This document shows positions 55,277-63,678 of a stretch of 64,000 nucleotides of DNA, one piece after another. Within the stretch, counting starts at the first letter, position 1; each line of letters begins with the position of its first letter. The notes below the pieces were generated by a model, which saw only the letters and a program-made list of their open reading frames with translations, was not told where the DNA came from and ran no database searches. This DNA comes from Pseudomonas lundensis (GTDB lineage Bacteria; Pseudomonadota; Gammaproteobacteria; Pseudomonadales; Pseudomonadaceae): NCBI RefSeq assembly GCF_002269125.1, contig NZ_NQKI01000003.1:1-64000 (forward strand), read 5' to 3'. The position numbers were made by a program, and so were the translations under genes.

Positions 55277-55975
55277 TTAGAACTTGTAACCCAGGCCAAC
55301 CATGTAAACCCATGGATCCACGTCAACGTTGACCTTGGCACGAGTGCCAGGCGCAACGCCGTTGTTTTCTACGGTAGCGCGGGTATCGATGTCGATGTAG
55401 CGCGCCTGGGCGTTGATCATGATGTTGTCGGTCAGCATGTAGTCAGCACCGATTTGCCAGGCCATGCCCCACGAGTTTTTTGCTTTGAAGTTATCGAAGC
55501 CCGCAGCGCTGGCGCGGCTGCCCACGTGTTCGTCATAAATCCAGGTGTAGTTGATACCGGCACCCACGTACGGTTGGAACGCAGACTTGGAGTCCAGTGG
55601 GTAGTACACAACGCTCAAGGTCGGTGGCAAGTGCTTGAGGGTACCCAGTTTGCCGTTGGCCGCGTCCAGGCCGGTGCCTTTGATTTTCACGTCATGCTCG
55701 AAGGGGGTCGCGGCCAGCAACTCGATACCGATGTTGTTGGTGACCATGTACGCAAAGTTAAGACCCAATTGGGTGTCGCTGCTCATGGTTGCCTTGCCGC
55801 CCAGATCAGTACCCGCCAGCGGACCCTGGTCTACTTTTACGCTGGAGCTGTCGGCTTTGGGGTTAACCGTAATGGCACCGGCACGGACGATAATGTCGCC
55901 TTCAGTGTGCGCGTGGGCAAGCGGGGCAACGACGGCAAGGGCAAGTGCCGCTGCGCTGAGCAAAGACTTGTGCAT
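55277..55975 (-). CDS. oprG: OmpW/OprG-family outer-membrane protein
   Basis: A 232-aa eight-stranded barrel. The N-terminus is a signal peptide (MHKSLLSAAALALAVVAPLA, cut after AHA at about 22), followed by the mature start HTEGDIIVRAGAITVNPKAD typical of OmpW. The C-terminus ends MVGLGYKF with terminal Phe. Family members pass small hydrophobic molecules; in P. aeruginosa OprG is linked to iron and anaerobic growth. It lies between the epimerase and the DUF3299 operon, as in P. aeruginosa. Confidence 0.93.
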   Translation of the reverse strand: MHKSLLSAAALALAVVAPLAHAHTEGDIIVRAGAITVNPKADSSSVKVDQGPLAGTDLGGKATMSSDTQLGLNFAYMVTNNIGIELLAATPFEHDVKIKGTGLDAANGKLGTLKHLPPTLSVVYYPLDSKSAFQPYVGAGINYTWIYDEHVGSRASAAGFDNFKAKNSWGMAWQIGADYMLTDNIMINAQARYIDIDTRATVENNGVAPGTRAKVNVDVDPWVYMVGLGYKF

Positions 55976-56040
55976 GGGAGCTCCAATTGGATATTTAAAA
56001 TTTATATAACCAATGGTAATGAGCGCTCCGAGCCACTCTG

Positions 56041-56054
56041 TTGACCCAGCTCAA
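56041..56054 (-). promoter_or_regulatory. Possible ANR/FNR-like dyad upstream of oprG
   Basis: TTGACCCAGCTCAA resembles the ANR box (TTGAT-N4-ATCAA) with two changed positions. It lies 66-79 nt upstream of the oprG start codon. A tataaa on the minus strand (56006-56001) could be the -10, but the spacing from it to the dyad is larger than the usual -41.5. Confidence 0.35.
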
Positions 56055-56178
56055 TGAAACGACGATGGGCTGAAAAATTGTGAAAATTTCGTGAACTAAC
56101 CCGCAAACCACCACTCTTTAATCGCTGTCGCGGCCTGCCATTACTGGGCCCGGAAGCCGAGACGGGCGTGACTGGCGA

Positions 56179-56709
56179 TTACTCTGGCAATTCGTACACA
56201 TAGATTTTCTGTGCGTCCATCTGATACCCGGCATCGGCCAGCTCGCTGCTGCTCGGCTTGACCTGCAACGCGCCTTCGATCCAGTACGGCTGATACAGCT
56301 CGTCCAGCTTGACCCCGACTTTACTGGTCACGTGCACGATCTGGTTCGAGGGCGGCGGCGGGACATGGATGCAGGCGCCGAAATACGGCACCAACAAAAA
56401 CTCCGTGGTGCGGCCTTCTTCGTTGACCTCCAGGGGCACGATGTACCCCGGCAGACGAATGTTTTGCCCGTCCAGCGCAGGCACTACCGGCGCATTGGGC
56501 ATGCTCTGCGCCGCCGCGGGCGCTGCCTCGGGGTCAAGATTGCCCAGCTGCGACAGGTCATGCATCGGCGCCATCTCTGGCACTTCGGGCGCTGCATCAG
56601 GCGGAATCATCTCCGACCACGTCAACTCCTTCGGTTCGGCTGCCCACACAGGGGTTGAAACCATCAGTAACAGGGCCAGCAGTACGCGTGGCAAGACGGA
56701 CTTTTTCAT
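56179..56709 (-). CDS. DUF3299 periplasmic protein
   Basis: A 176-aa protein with a signal peptide (MKKSVLPRVLLALLLMVSTP, cut at about residue 23 after VWA) and a Pro/Ala-rich spacer before a compact domain with IRLPGYIVPLEV, LLVPYFGACIHVPPPPSNQ and KIYVYELPE. These match the DUF3299 family, whose function is not known to me. The His and Cys in GACIH could bind a metal. It is the last gene of the zinc-type operon, starting 8 nt after the permease. Confidence 0.85.
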   Translation of the reverse strand: MKKSVLPRVLLALLLMVSTPVWAAEPKELTWSEMIPPDAAPEVPEMAPMHDLSQLGNLDPEAAPAAAQSMPNAPVVPALDGQNIRLPGYIVPLEVNEEGRTTEFLLVPYFGACIHVPPPPSNQIVHVTSKVGVKLDELYQPYWIEGALQVKPSSSELADAGYQMDAQKIYVYELPE

Positions 56710-56717
56710 ACACAGGC

Positions 56718-57983
56718 TCATAAGCGAATGGACAGGCCATCGGCCAGCGATTGGCGGTAAGCGCGCCAGGCGGGCACGCAACCCATTAACAGGGCGGCGG
56801 CCAGAATACCTGCCAGCAGGGTCCATTCATATTCGCTCGGCCAAGCCAGCGGTAAATACAGTCCGTAGTTCGATTGCACGTAACCTTGCGCCAGCGCGAT
56901 ACCCACATACAACAGGGCCACGCCTGCCACTACACCGCTCAGCGCCAATGCCAAGGCTTCGAATACCAGCAGGGTAGCGATGTGCCACGGGCGGGCGCCA
57001 ACTGATCGCAGGATCGCCATTTCGCGGCGTCGCTCATTGAGGCTGGTCAAAATCGCGGTCAGCATGCCGATCAACCCAGTTAGCACCACAAACAGCGATA
57101 CCACAAACAAGGCTTTTTCAGCGGTGCTCATCAGGCTCCACAGTTCTTGCAAGGCGACGCCGGGCAAAATGGCCATCATCGGTTCGCCCCGGTATTCGTT
57201 AATTTCACGCTGCAAGGCAAAGGTCGAAATCTTGCTGTTCAGCCCTAGCATGAAAGCCGTGATGGCCTGAGGCGTGAGGTCCATGTTGCGGGCCTGGTCG
57301 GCCGTCACACGACCTGCGCCACGAGCGGGCACGCCGTTGTGCCAGTCGATGTGAATGGCCTCCATGCCGCCCAGGCTGATGTGCAGCGTGCGGTCCACTG
57401 GCGTACCCGTGCGCTTGAGAATGCCGACCACTGTGAAGGGTTTGTCGTCGTGCTTAACCAGACTCACGGCTGCGACACCGTGGGCCAGCACCAGTTTGTC
57501 ACCCAGTTTGTAGTGCAGCGCCTGTGCGACCTCGGCGCCAAGCACCACTTCAAAAGGGTCGGAGGCAAAGGCGCGGCCCTCGGCCAACTGCAGATTTTGC
57601 CGGTGACCGTATTGATAGTGCTCAAAATAGGCTTCGCTGGTGCCCATGACCCGGTAGCCGCGGTGGGAGTCACCCAGCGACATGGGGATCGCCCATTTCA
57701 CCTTGGGGTTAGTGGCGAAGTGTTCAAAGCTGTCCCAGCGAATGTTGTTGGTGGCATTGCCAATGCGGAACACCGAATACAGCAGCAAATTCACCGACCC
57801 TGAGCGGGCGCCGACGATCAGGTCGGTGCCGCTGATGGTGCTGGCAAAGCTGGCACGGGCCTCGGTACGCACCCGCTCCACGGCCAGCAACAAACACACG
57901 GACAAGGCAATCGCGAACGCCGTCAGCAGGGCGGTAAAGCGGCGGTTGGCCAGACTGGCCAGCGCAAGACGAAACAAATACAT
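56718..57983 (-). CDS. ABC transporter permease (FtsX/MacB type)
   Basis: A 421-aa membrane protein with one N-terminal segment (about residues 17-35), a large periplasmic domain (about 40-270), and three C-terminal segments (about 290-410) around LNERRREMAILRSVGARPWHI, the coupling region of FtsX-like permeases. The ATG at 57983 gives the normal MYLFRLALASLANRR start and sits one base after the ATPase stop. Proteins of this type work as mechanotransmission pumps rather than classical importers. Confidence 0.92.
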   Translation of the reverse strand: MYLFRLALASLANRRFTALLTAFAIALSVCLLLAVERVRTEARASFASTISGTDLIVGARSGSVNLLLYSVFRIGNATNNIRWDSFEHFATNPKVKWAIPMSLGDSHRGYRVMGTSEAYFEHYQYGHRQNLQLAEGRAFASDPFEVVLGAEVAQALHYKLGDKLVLAHGVAAVSLVKHDDKPFTVVGILKRTGTPVDRTLHISLGGMEAIHIDWHNGVPARGAGRVTADQARNMDLTPQAITAFMLGLNSKISTFALQREINEYRGEPMMAILPGVALQELWSLMSTAEKALFVVSLFVVLTGLIGMLTAILTSLNERRREMAILRSVGARPWHIATLLVFEALALALSGVVAGVALLYVGIALAQGYVQSNYGLYLPLAWPSEYEWTLLAGILAAALLMGCVPAWRAYRQSLADGLSIRL

Positions 57984-57984
57984 C

Positions 57985-58695
57985 TCAGACCTCTGCCGGG
58001 GCGGCGGCACGATTGAGTTCAGACAGCGACAGGTTGCGGTCGAATAGCGGGGCCAGGCTTTGATCGTGGCTGACGAACAACAGGCTGGCGCCTGCTTCGC
58101 GGCATTCGGCGAACAACAACTGAATGAAGGCTTCGCGTGCATCGGCGTCAAGGGCCGAGGTGGGCTCGTCAGCGATTACCAGTGCGGGTTGGCCGATCAG
58201 TGCGCGGGCGGCGGCCACCCGTTGTTGCTGGCCGATGGACAGCGAGTCGGCTCGTCGCTCCAGCAACGCCGGGTCTTTAAGGCCCAAGTGGGCGAGCAAG
58301 GTGTGCGCGGCCTTGTCGACACTGCCATGACGCTGAGCGGCGCGGCTGGCCCGCAGTTTGGAAAAGTGGCAAGGCAGTTCCACGTTTTCACGCACGGACA
58401 AAAACGGCAGCAAGTTAAATTGCTGGAAGATGTAACCCGTGTGATCGACGCGAAAACGGTCGCGTGCGCCAGAACCCAATTCACTCAGTTCCTGGCCCAG
58501 TAAACGGATTGAGCCGTGGTCGACTTTTTGCACGCCTCCCAGCAAACCCAGTAAGGTGGTTTTGCCGCTGCCGCTGGGGCCTTTGAGAAACAGGGTTTCG
58601 CCGGCCTGCAGGCTGAATTCGGGGATGTCCAGCAGCACGGGATGGCCCGGCCAACTAAAAGTCAGGTCGCTCAGCTCGATGAGTGCTTGGGTCAT
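57985..58695 (-). CDS. ABC transporter ATP-binding protein
   Basis: A 236-aa LolD/MacB-type ATPase. Walker A is GPSGSGKTT at about residues 39-47, the signature is LSIGQQQR (a Gly-to-Ile variant of LSGGQ), Walker B is LVIADEPTSALD, and the switch His is in FVSHD. It pairs with the FtsX-type permease one base downstream. In P. aeruginosa the equivalent operon belongs to the Zur regulon, so a zinc-related role is likely. Confidence 0.93.
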   Translation of the reverse strand: MTQALIELSDLTFSWPGHPVLLDIPEFSLQAGETLFLKGPSGSGKTTLLGLLGGVQKVDHGSIRLLGQELSELGSGARDRFRVDHTGYIFQQFNLLPFLSVRENVELPCHFSKLRASRAAQRHGSVDKAAHTLLAHLGLKDPALLERRADSLSIGQQQRVAAARALIGQPALVIADEPTSALDADAREAFIQLLFAECREAGASLLFVSHDQSLAPLFDRNLSLSELNRAAAPAEV

Positions 58696-58781
58696 GGGTC
58701 GTCAGAATCGCCTGCAATGTCGGGAAAAGTGGGTGTCACTGGCGCAGCCTGCTAAAGAGCTGCACCAGCCACTCGCCGTAG

Positions 58782-59345
58782 TCAGAACGTCAGCGTCGGC
58801 GCTTTCGCTGACACGTTGACTGCTTGCTGACCGTTCGGACCGATCAGTTGTACCTTGAATGTGTGGGTCCCGGGGAATGTCTTGAAAAACGTGCCGAGGT
58901 CGAGGTTTTTCAACTGGCCCGGTTCGGCGCAGGTAAACGCGTAGTGTGCTTCGACATCGCTGTGGTGATGTTCAGTCTTGGCCTTGCTCGCGCCTTCTTC
59001 AGGCGCGGGGTCGAACAGCGGGCTATTAAGGTCCTGCGCCTCAACCACACACTTTGCCACCGACGGCAGGTTGAACAGAGTCAGCGGGTTTTCCAGTCGG
59101 GCCTTGGCGGCCGCAACGCTGGCTTTGTCTGCATCGGTAGTGGCCGCGTGTTCAAACCCCACCAGGTTCATCGCAGGGCTGTCGAGGTCCAGTTCCAGTG
59201 TGTTGTCGTCAAGTGCCACATTCAATGTGCCGACGCCGTGTTCATGGGGGGCAAGGCTGCCATGTTCGTGATCATGCGCTTGAGCCGCGTGCACCACGGC
59301 CAGCGGTAATAAAGCGAACGGCAAAGCGAGCAGCAAACGACGCAT
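58782..59345 (-). CDS. Zinc-responsive periplasmic protein, DUF2796/ZrgA-like
   Basis: A 187-aa protein with a signal peptide (cut at about residue 22, after HAAQA) and His-rich stretches HDHEHGSLAPHEHG and EHHHSDVEAH, which suggest metal binding. The body fits DUF2796, the family of Vibrio ZrgA, a zinc-binding protein that helps ZnuABC. It is the first gene of a four-gene minus-strand operon and has a Zur-box-like palindrome upstream. Confidence 0.88.
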   Translation of the reverse strand: MRRLLLALPFALLPLAVVHAAQAHDHEHGSLAPHEHGVGTLNVALDDNTLELDLDSPAMNLVGFEHAATTDADKASVAAAKARLENPLTLFNLPSVAKCVVEAQDLNSPLFDPAPEEGASKAKTEHHHSDVEAHYAFTCAEPGQLKNLDLGTFFKTFPGTHTFKVQLIGPNGQQAVNVSAKAPTLTF

Positions 59346-59377
59346 AGCATGACTCCAGCAAGAAATGGATGAATGTT

Positions 59378-59399
59378 TTGTTATGTGATCTTATAACGA
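59378..59399 (-). promoter_or_regulatory. Putative Zur box
   Basis: A 22-bp imperfect palindrome with arms TTGTTAT and ATAACGA; eight of eleven positions are symmetric. The form is close to known Zur sites (GTTATAnnnTATAAC type). It lies 33-54 nt upstream of the DUF2796 start codon, in a promoter position. Confidence 0.6.
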
Positions 59400-59480
59400 G
59401 ATCGCGAGAGTTTGCCCGTGTGCTTGGCGTTACGCAAGACGCATGGGAGCATGCGCACATGAAACTTGAGGAGCCCTGCA

Positions 59481-59822
59481 ATGGTGCGGATTCGCGGAAC
59501 AATAGGCGATTGGCCCGTCGACTTGACGGTTGAACTGGATGAGGCGGAGTGGGCGCAGTTGGGTGGGCAGATTAAAACGTCTGCGCCCGGCCATGCTGCA
59601 GTCGTCAGCCCCCCGGTGAGTCAGGACGACACGGTGTGGGAAATGACCAAAGACATACTGCGTAAGGCCGGACAAATGACCGGGCCGCAGTTGTTGGAGC
59701 AACTGGAGGCTTTGACCGGCAGCACAGGGGCGGGAAAACGCCTGTTGGTGCGTCTGCGCCATAGCCGCGAAGTGAAAGTGGTGAGCGGCGCCGACTCACC
59801 GGTTTACAGCTGGGTTGAGTAA
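59481..59822 (+). CDS. Conserved hypothetical protein
   Basis: A 113-aa acidic protein, divergent from the DUF2796 operon. It starts MVRIRGTIGDWPVDLTVELDE and has a C-terminal winged-helix-like part (about residues 55-110; EMTKDILRKAGQMTGPQLLEQLEALTG in outline, with RLLVRLRHSREVKV). A similar gene lies here in P. aeruginosa; I cannot name a function. The ATG at 59481 has GAGGAG upstream; an in-frame TTG at 59466 was rejected. Confidence 0.75.
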   Translation: MVRIRGTIGDWPVDLTVELDEAEWAQLGGQIKTSAPGHAAVVSPPVSQDDTVWEMTKDILRKAGQMTGPQLLEQLEALTGSTGAGKRLLVRLRHSREVKVVSGADSPVYSWVE

Positions 59823-59854
59823 ACCGGTGAGGGCGCGCTGTTGCGGTGCGCAGG

Positions 59855-60730
59855 TCAGTACAGCGCGGCAAACAATTTGCGGCGATAGGTGGTGACCAGC
59901 GGGTGATCATTGCCCAGCAGATCAAACACTTGCAGCAGCGTCTTGTGAGTAATGCCCTCGTGGAAGCTGCGGTTGCGGATAAACAGCTTCAGCAAGCCTT
60001 CCAGGGCCCCTTCGTATTGCTGGCGCGCCAGCTGCTGAACTGCCAGTTGATAGGCGGCTTCGTCGTCCAGCGGGTTTTGCGCCACGCGGGTTTTCAGGTC
60101 AGCAACATCCGGCAGGTCTTTGGCCTGGCTCAAGAAGGTCAGTTGCGCCTTGGCGCCTGCCAGCTCGGCTTTATGCTCGTCGCTTTTAACCGCGTCCAGT
60201 ACGGCTTGCGCTTCAGTCAGCTCGCCACGCTCAGCCAGGCAGCGGCCATACAGAATCAGCGCCTTGGCGTTGGTGTTGTCTTCGGTGAGTACCTGCTTGA
60301 GCAACGTTTCAGCGTCGGCAAAGCGGCTTTCGGTAAACAGGGCCTGCGCTTGCACCATCGGGTCTTCAGCAGCCGGGGCAGGCATGACGACATGAGGTTC
60401 AAGCATGGCGCGAATGGCGGATTCGGGTTGCGCTTCCTGAAAGCCGTCAACCACTTTACCGTCTTTGAACAACACTACGGTCGGCAGGGTGCGAATGCCG
60501 ATGCGGCCCACGATGTCCTGCTCCACGTCGCAGTTAACCTTGGCCAGCCGCAGTTCGCCCTGATAGTCCTGGGCAATCTGCTCCAGAATCGGCAGCATCA
60601 CCTTGCACGGCGCGCACCACTCAGCCCAAAAATCCACCAGTACGGGTTGATCAAACGAGGCTTCAACAACCTGTTTGTCGAAGTCTGCCGACGTCACGTC
60701 GAAGCTATAAGAAGTCGTAGGTTGAGTCAT
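59855..60730 (-). CDS. cnoX: CnoX/YbbN-type co-chaperone: thioredoxin domain plus TPR
   Basis: The 291-aa protein has an N-terminal thioredoxin fold (about 1-112) with WCAPC (C39 and C42) and a C-terminal TPR-like region (about 120-285). E. coli CnoX holds unfolding proteins under HOCl stress and hands them to GroEL and DnaK; that protein lacks the full CxxC, whereas this one keeps it and so could be a working thioredoxin. It is cytoplasmic, without a signal peptide. Confidence 0.9.
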   Translation of the reverse strand: MTQPTTSYSFDVTSADFDKQVVEASFDQPVLVDFWAEWCAPCKVMLPILEQIAQDYQGELRLAKVNCDVEQDIVGRIGIRTLPTVVLFKDGKVVDGFQEAQPESAIRAMLEPHVVMPAPAAEDPMVQAQALFTESRFADAETLLKQVLTEDNTNAKALILYGRCLAERGELTEAQAVLDAVKSDEHKAELAGAKAQLTFLSQAKDLPDVADLKTRVAQNPLDDEAAYQLAVQQLARQQYEGALEGLLKLFIRNRSFHEGITHKTLLQVFDLLGNDHPLVTTYRRKLFAALY

Positions 60731-60761
60731 TGTGGGTCTCGAAACAGGTAAATGAAGGCAA

Positions 60762-61451
60762 CTATAAAGGCTGTGCGGGCACGCTGAAAGTGGCTTGGCA
60801 GCGCTGCGCGTGATACAGGCTCACGTCGCGGAACTCATGGGGCTCGGCCAGATCCGGCAACGTGAGTGCCTTGAGGCTTTCCAACTGGCGGTACAACGGA
60901 TGCCTGAAATCACGCACCCGGGAATCGGCCACCAGCGTCTGTTGGCCGCGGGTCAAAAACTGGTCAAGCAACGGCAGGTTTTCGCGGTCGTACAGCACAT
61001 CAGCCACCAGGATCAGATCGAAACGGTCCGCCTCGCCAAAGAAATCGCTGGAATAGCTCAATTGCACCTGATTGAGCGCCGCATTGGCCTGGCAGGCTGC
61101 CAGCGCAAGCGGGTCGAGATCGCACGCCAGCACTTCCAGTGCGCCTGCTTTGGCTGCAGCAATCGCAGCTACGCCTGAGCCTGCGCCGAAGTCCAGCACG
61201 CGCTTGCCTTTGACCCAGTGCGGCTGGTCGGCCAGGTAACGTGCCAGTGCCAAACCGCTGGCCCAGCAAAACGCCCAGTACGGAGGTTCGTACAAAATCC
61301 GACGGGTCTCGTCCGGGGTGAAGGCGCGGTTCATGTTCTGCGCGTCGATCAGCCACAGCTTGAGTGACGTGTCAGGCAAGTCGGTGACCACCAGTCGCGC
61401 ATCCCCCAGCAGCTCACTTAGCGACTGTTGCAGGGCGAGCGGCGGGCTCAT
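60762..61451 (-). CDS. Class I SAM methyltransferase, ETF-beta lysine methyltransferase-like
   Basis: A 229-aa protein with the SAM-binding motif I as VLDFGAGSGVAAIAAAKAG (about residues 84-102), acidic motif ACDLDPLALAA, and LILVADVLYDRENLP. The block EPPYWAFCWASGLALARYL is typical of the METTL20/EtfB-lysine methyltransferase group. That substrate is inferred from family resemblance. It overlaps the upstream lipoprotein gene by 4 nt (ATGA). Confidence 0.8.
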   Translation of the reverse strand: MSPPLALQQSLSELLGDARLVVTDLPDTSLKLWLIDAQNMNRAFTPDETRRILYEPPYWAFCWASGLALARYLADQPHWVKGKRVLDFGAGSGVAAIAAAKAGALEVLACDLDPLALAACQANAALNQVQLSYSSDFFGEADRFDLILVADVLYDRENLPLLDQFLTRGQQTLVADSRVRDFRHPLYRQLESLKALTLPDLAEPHEFRDVSLYHAQRCQATFSVPAQPL

Positions 61452-61897
61452 GGTGCTTTGACAAATGCCAAGGTGCCCAAGGCTTGCGTTGTCGGCTGCT
61501 GGATGATGCGTGACGGCAAGTGCAGGATCAGTTGCCCGGACTGGCTGGCGCGCCCGCGCAGTTCAACCCGCGCACCGGCCGGGAATGCCTGCGGATTGAA
61601 GCGCAGCTTGAACGGCAGCGGCTGGTTGTTGCCGACTATCTTGCTGCTGGCCATCAGCCCTTGAGGACGGCCTCGTTCATCCACGATCAACATCGCCAGT
61701 TCAACTTCGGCGCCCGCGGGCGCACCTGTCAGTACGCCGCTCAGTTCACGCTGATGGGCGGGCAAGGGGCCGAGATCCGCAGGCGCATCGGTTTTAGGCT
61801 GGGTCAGCACTTGAGGTTGCGCCGACTTGGGCGGCTCACTGCTACACGCGACCAGCACACTGGCGAGGCACAGCAAAACAAGCGTTCGTAGCGACAT
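61448..61897 (-). CDS. YbaY/YscW-type lipoprotein
   Basis: A 149-aa lipoprotein. The lipobox is LVAC with Cys at 18 (MSLRTLVLLCLASVLVACSS), and residues after it (SEPP) do not have the Asp that would retain it in the inner membrane, so it probably goes to the outer membrane. The rest is a beta-sandwich of the PF09619 (YbaY/YscW) type. It is co-translated with the methyltransferase gene. Confidence 0.82.
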   Translation of the reverse strand: MSLRTLVLLCLASVLVACSSEPPKSAQPQVLTQPKTDAPADLGPLPAHQRELSGVLTGAPAGAEVELAMLIVDERGRPQGLMASSKIVGNNQPLPFKLRFNPQAFPAGARVELRGRASQSGQLILHLPSRIIQQPTTQALGTLAFVKAP

Positions 61898-62037
61898 AGA
61901 GGGCTCCAGCAGCAGGTCAGTCGACGTATCGGATTGTGTAAAACGTAGTAGGCGGACTGTATACCGTAAAGCCTATGGCTTGTCTTGCCAGTGGGATGCG
62001 CTACCATGGCGCTCCCCATTTTTTGTTGCCTGCCACC

Positions 62038-62502
62038 ATGCACTGTCCCTTCTGCGGTGCCAACGACACTAAAGTCATCGACTCGCGTCTGGTCGCCGAG
62101 GGCGATCAGGTGCGTCGCCGGCGCGAATGCCTGGCCTGTGGTGAACGCTTCACCACCTTTGAAACAGCTGAGTTGGTCTTACCCCGCCTTATCAAACAGG
62201 ACGGCAGCCGTCAGCCGTTCGACGAAGAAAAACTGCGCGCCGGTATGCAGCGTGCGCTGGAAAAACGCCCGGTCAGTGTCGAGCGTCTTGAAGCGGCGCT
62301 GGCGCATATCAAAAGCAGGTTGCGCGCCACCGGCGAACGCGAAGTCAAATCGCTGGTGGTCGGTGAGCTGGTCATGACCGAACTGCAAAAACTCGACGAA
62401 GTGGCCTACATCCGTTTCGCTTCTGTGTATCGACGTTTCCAGGACCTCAACGAGTTCCGCGAAGAGATCGACCGCCTTGCCCGTGAGCCTTCAAAGGAGT
62501 GA
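62038..62502 (+). CDS. nrdR: Transcriptional repressor NrdR
   Basis: NrdR senses ATP and dATP and represses ribonucleotide reductase genes. The 154-aa product has the zinc ribbon C3, C6, C31 and C34 and an ATP-cone domain (about residues 49-139; [20 protein letters not shown]). The ATG at 62038 places the zinc ribbon at the N-terminus. As in other gammaproteobacteria it precedes ribD, with a few bases between the stop and the next start. Confidence 0.96.
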   Translation: MHCPFCGANDTKVIDSRLVAEGDQVRRRRECLACGERFTTFETAELVLPRLIKQDGSRQPFDEEKLRAGMQRALEKRPVSVERLEAALAHIKSRLRATGEREVKSLVVGELVMTELQKLDEVAYIRFASVYRRFQDLNEFREEIDRLAREPSKE

Positions 62503-62504
62503 TT

Positions 62505-63632
62505 GTGTCCACTGAGCAAACCGTCCTGGACGCCCATTACATGGCGCGTGCCATCGAGCTGGCCCGAAAGGGTCTGTACACCACCCATCCCAACCCGCGC
62601 GTCGGCTGCGTGATTGTGCGTGACGGCCAGATCGTGGGCGAGGGCTGGCATGTGCGGGCCGGTGAACCCCATGCCGAGGTCTACGCATTGCGTGCCGCTG
62701 GCGAACTTGCCCGGGGGGCGACCGCCTATGTCACCCTTGAGCCGTGCAGCCATCATGGCCGTACCCCGCCGTGCGCCGAAGGGTTGGTCACTGCCGGGGT
62801 CGCCCGCGTGGTGGCCGCCATGCAAGACCCTAACCCGGAAGTCGCCGGGCGTGGCCTCAAGCGTTTGGCCGATGCCGGTATCGACGTGCGCTGCGGCGTG
62901 CTCGAAACCGAAGCGCGTGCCCTGAACAAAGGGTTTCTCAAACGCATGGAGCTGGGCTTGCCCTTTGTGCGGGTCAAATTGGCAATGAGCCTGGACGGGC
63001 GCACGGCGATGGCCAGCGGCGAAAGCCAATGGATCACAGGCCCCGCCGCACGTTCGGCCGTGCAGCGTCTGCGCGCCGAGGCCAGCGTCGTGGTGACGGG
63101 TGCAGACACTGTGCTGGCCGACGGCGCGCGCCTGACCGTGCGTGCTGATGAGCTGGGCCTGGATGCCGAGCAGACCGCGCTGGTCATGAGCCGGCCGCCG
63201 TTGCGCGTGTTGATCGATGGCCGCCTGCGCGTGCCGCTCGATGCGCCGTTTTTCAAAGCAGGTCCGGCACTCGTTGCCACGTGTGTACCGCCAGCGGGGC
63301 AATACCGCACAGGGCCAGAGTGCCTGGTGATCCCCGGCGAAAACGGTCAGGTCGATTTGCGTCAATTGCTGGTGGCGCTGGCGGCCCGGGGCGTTAACGA
63401 GGTACTGGTTGAAGCCGGTCCACGTCTGGCGGGCGCATTTGCCGAGCAAGGGCTGGTGGATGAATATCAAATCTTCATCGCGGCCAAATTCTTGGGTTCA
63501 ACCGCGCGTCCTCTGCTGGAGCTGCCATTGACCCGCATGAGCGAAGCGACCGAACTCAAGATCACAGATCTGCGCGCAGTTGGGGATGACTGGCGAGTCA
63601 CTGCCATCCCAGTGCCATTAGCCAGCGTATAA
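62505..63632 (+). CDS. ribD: Bifunctional riboflavin deaminase/reductase RibD
   Basis: RibD catalyses the second and third steps of riboflavin synthesis. The 375-aa protein has the deaminase domain (about 1-145) with zinc ligands H56, C81 and C90 and catalytic E58 (PHAEVYAL; EPCSHHGRTPPC), then the reductase domain (about 150-370) with LAMSLDGRTAMASGESQWI. The start is taken as GTG at 62505 because AAAGGAG lies five bases upstream; the GTG at 62499 is part of that site. Confidence 0.95.
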   Translation: MSTEQTVLDAHYMARAIELARKGLYTTHPNPRVGCVIVRDGQIVGEGWHVRAGEPHAEVYALRAAGELARGATAYVTLEPCSHHGRTPPCAEGLVTAGVARVVAAMQDPNPEVAGRGLKRLADAGIDVRCGVLETEARALNKGFLKRMELGLPFVRVKLAMSLDGRTAMASGESQWITGPAARSAVQRLRAEASVVVTGADTVLADGARLTVRADELGLDAEQTALVMSRPPLRVLIDGRLRVPLDAPFFKAGPALVATCVPPAGQYRTGPECLVIPGENGQVDLRQLLVALAARGVNEVLVEAGPRLAGAFAEQGLVDEYQIFIAAKFLGSTARPLLELPLTRMSEATELKITDLRAVGDDWRVTAIPVPLASV

Positions 63633-63678
63633 TTCACAGCCTCCGTTTTACGCAGGTTTTGTTCTCAAGGGGAACGCC

